Assembly (NCBI GenBank): GCA_902766845.1
Contig: CACXFD010000052.1
Span: 1-6,513, forward strand
Length of the DNA stretch: 6,513 nt
Direction: 5' to 3'
DNA from: an uncultured Lachnospiraceae bacterium
GTDB taxonomy: Bacteria; Bacillota; Clostridia; Lachnospirales; Lachnospiraceae
In this document: piece by piece, positions 6,226 through 6,513 of the stretch
Numbering within the stretch: position 1 is the stretch's first letter
Layout of the letters: the number at the start of each line of letters is the position of its first letter
The notes under the pieces: model-generated
Databases searched by the model: none
The model's input: only the letters and a program-made list of their open reading frames with translations
What the model was told of the DNA's origin: nothing
Made by a program: the position numbers and the translations under genes

Positions 6226-6314
6226 AATACCGGGCACGTACATGACCCGGTAATGCGTCAGATGTATTGGCAAAGATCATCAGGACGATCTGAAGGATCG
6301 CAGGCCGTTTGCCT

Positions 6315-6349
6315 TAAAATAAAACGGGCGCCGCTTTTCAGCGGCGCCC
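6315..6349 (-). terminator. Rho-independent terminator for leftward transcription from beyond the right edge
   Basis: GGGCGCCGC (6326-6334) and GCGGCGCCC (6341-6349) form a 9-base-pair perfect GC stem with a 6-base loop. Read on the minus strand it is followed at once by GTTTTATTTTA (6325-6315). There is no T-run on the plus side. It ends a leftward transcript whose gene lies mostly or wholly outside the window, and it insulates the esterase operon promoter about 90 bases further on. Confidence 0.85.
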
Positions 6350-6359
6350 CCGTACTTCT

Positions 6360-6386
6360 GCCGGCATCACTCCTGCATATGCCGGC
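6360..6386. repeat. Perfect 8-bp inverted repeat
   Basis: GCCGGCAT (6360-6367) and ATGCCGGC (6379-6386) are perfectly complementary with an 11-base loop. No T-run follows on either strand. It belongs to a chain of inverted repeats that fills the right end of the window. Confidence 0.5.
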
Positions 6387-6402
6387 TCCGTTCGCTGTCT
6401 CT

Positions 6403-6435
6403 GCAGCCGCATTTTTGCGGCTGCGCTTTTTGCGC
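6403..6435 (+). terminator. Double hairpin with T-rich loops, possible plus-strand terminator
   Basis: GCAGCCGCA (6403-6411) pairs with TGCGGCTGC (6416-6424) around TTTT. Its last two bases start a second small hairpin, GCGC-TTTTT-GCGC (6423-6435). Read on the plus strand, the first stem is followed after two bases by TTTTT (6427-6431), which could terminate rightward transcription; the T-run is short and no rightward gene is seen to need it. On the minus strand there is no T-run after the stem. Confidence 0.4.
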
Positions 6436-6443
6436 CGATCATC

Positions 6444-6492
6444 GCCGTACTGTGCGGTTCCCGTAGCTTCACAGGAGGAAGCACTGTACGGC
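6444..6492. repeat. Imperfect 12-bp inverted repeat with AGGAGG in its loop
   Basis: GCCGTACTGTGC (6444-6455) and GCACTGTACGGC (6481-6492) are complementary at 11 of 12 positions. The 25-base loop holds AGGAGG (6473-6478) on the plus strand. No ATG, GTG or TTG start follows it in the remaining bases, so a rightward gene cannot be claimed from this window. Confidence 0.45.
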
Positions 6493-6513
6493 CTCTGCGG
6501 TTTTGCCGAAAAA

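Larger units (their letters stand above)
6226..6513. other. Gene-free right end with a chain of stem-loops
   Basis: No reading frame here has a credible start, ribosome-binding site and length. The left part (6226-6314) is plain intergenic sequence with short GATC-containing repeats such as CGATC-TGAAG-GATCG (6286-6300). The right part holds four separate inverted repeats in about 170 bases, one of them a leftward terminator. A leftward frame enters at the right edge and stops with TGA at 6471-6469; those 14 codons could be the tail of the next gene, but nothing confirms it. Confidence 0.5.

Noticed and set aside
6338..6442. Minus-strand 34-codon frame from ATG 6442
   Set aside because: It has no ribosome-binding site, runs through two hairpins and ends in the loop of the terminator.
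6473..6513. AGGAGG at 6473-6478 followed by an open frame from CTG at 6484
   Set aside because: CTG is a very rare start codon and only ten codons are visible. The motif also lies in the loop of an inverted repeat, so a gene cannot be claimed.

Overview
The window looks like chromosomal DNA from a GC-rich member of the Firmicutes (Bacillota). The reasons are strong AGGAGG-type ribosome-binding sites, a near-consensus sigma-A promoter, short GC-rich terminators, and protein sequences (MATE exporter, MnmA, PucR/CdaR-type regulator) that read like Clostridia or Erysipelotrichia homologues. This placement rests on style and remembered family signatures, not on a search. I see no insertion sequence, integrase, tRNA, rRNA or CRISPR array.

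Layout from left to right. (1) Positions 1-747, minus strand: the first 249 residues of an unrecognised cysteine-rich protein that runs off the left edge. (2) Positions 748-950: a divergent promoter region with a consensus-like promoter for the rightward gene and a tandem imperfect repeat that could be an operator. (3) Positions 951-2480, plus strand: a 509-residue PucR/CdaR-type regulator. (4) Positions 2500-2540: a long symmetrical hairpin that can terminate both converging transcripts. (5) Positions 2559-6115, minus strand: three genes in one direction, transcribed as esterase, then MATE exporter, then mnmA (tRNA 2-thiouridylase), from a candidate promoter near 6196-6225. (6) Positions about 6226-6513: no convincing gene, but a dense run of inverted repeats. 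One is a clear leftward terminator for transcription arriving from beyond the right edge.

How the parts may work together. The regulator and the cysteine-rich gene form a typical divergent regulator/target pair, with candidate operator repeats between them. The tRNA-modification gene mnmA probably shares a transcript with an unrelated exporter and esterase; this looks like co-transcription of convenience rather than a pathway. Both the MATE protein and the esterase end in hydrophilic, repeat-derived tails (a 55-residue Gly/Asp/Pro/Glu-rich tail and five pentapeptide units), and the DNA there is a degenerate minisatellite. GC-rich hairpins sit at both gene junctions of the operon.

The best candidate for something undescribed is the regulator plus cysteine-rich gene pair. 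The rest is mostly ordinary housekeeping with some odd gene ends.
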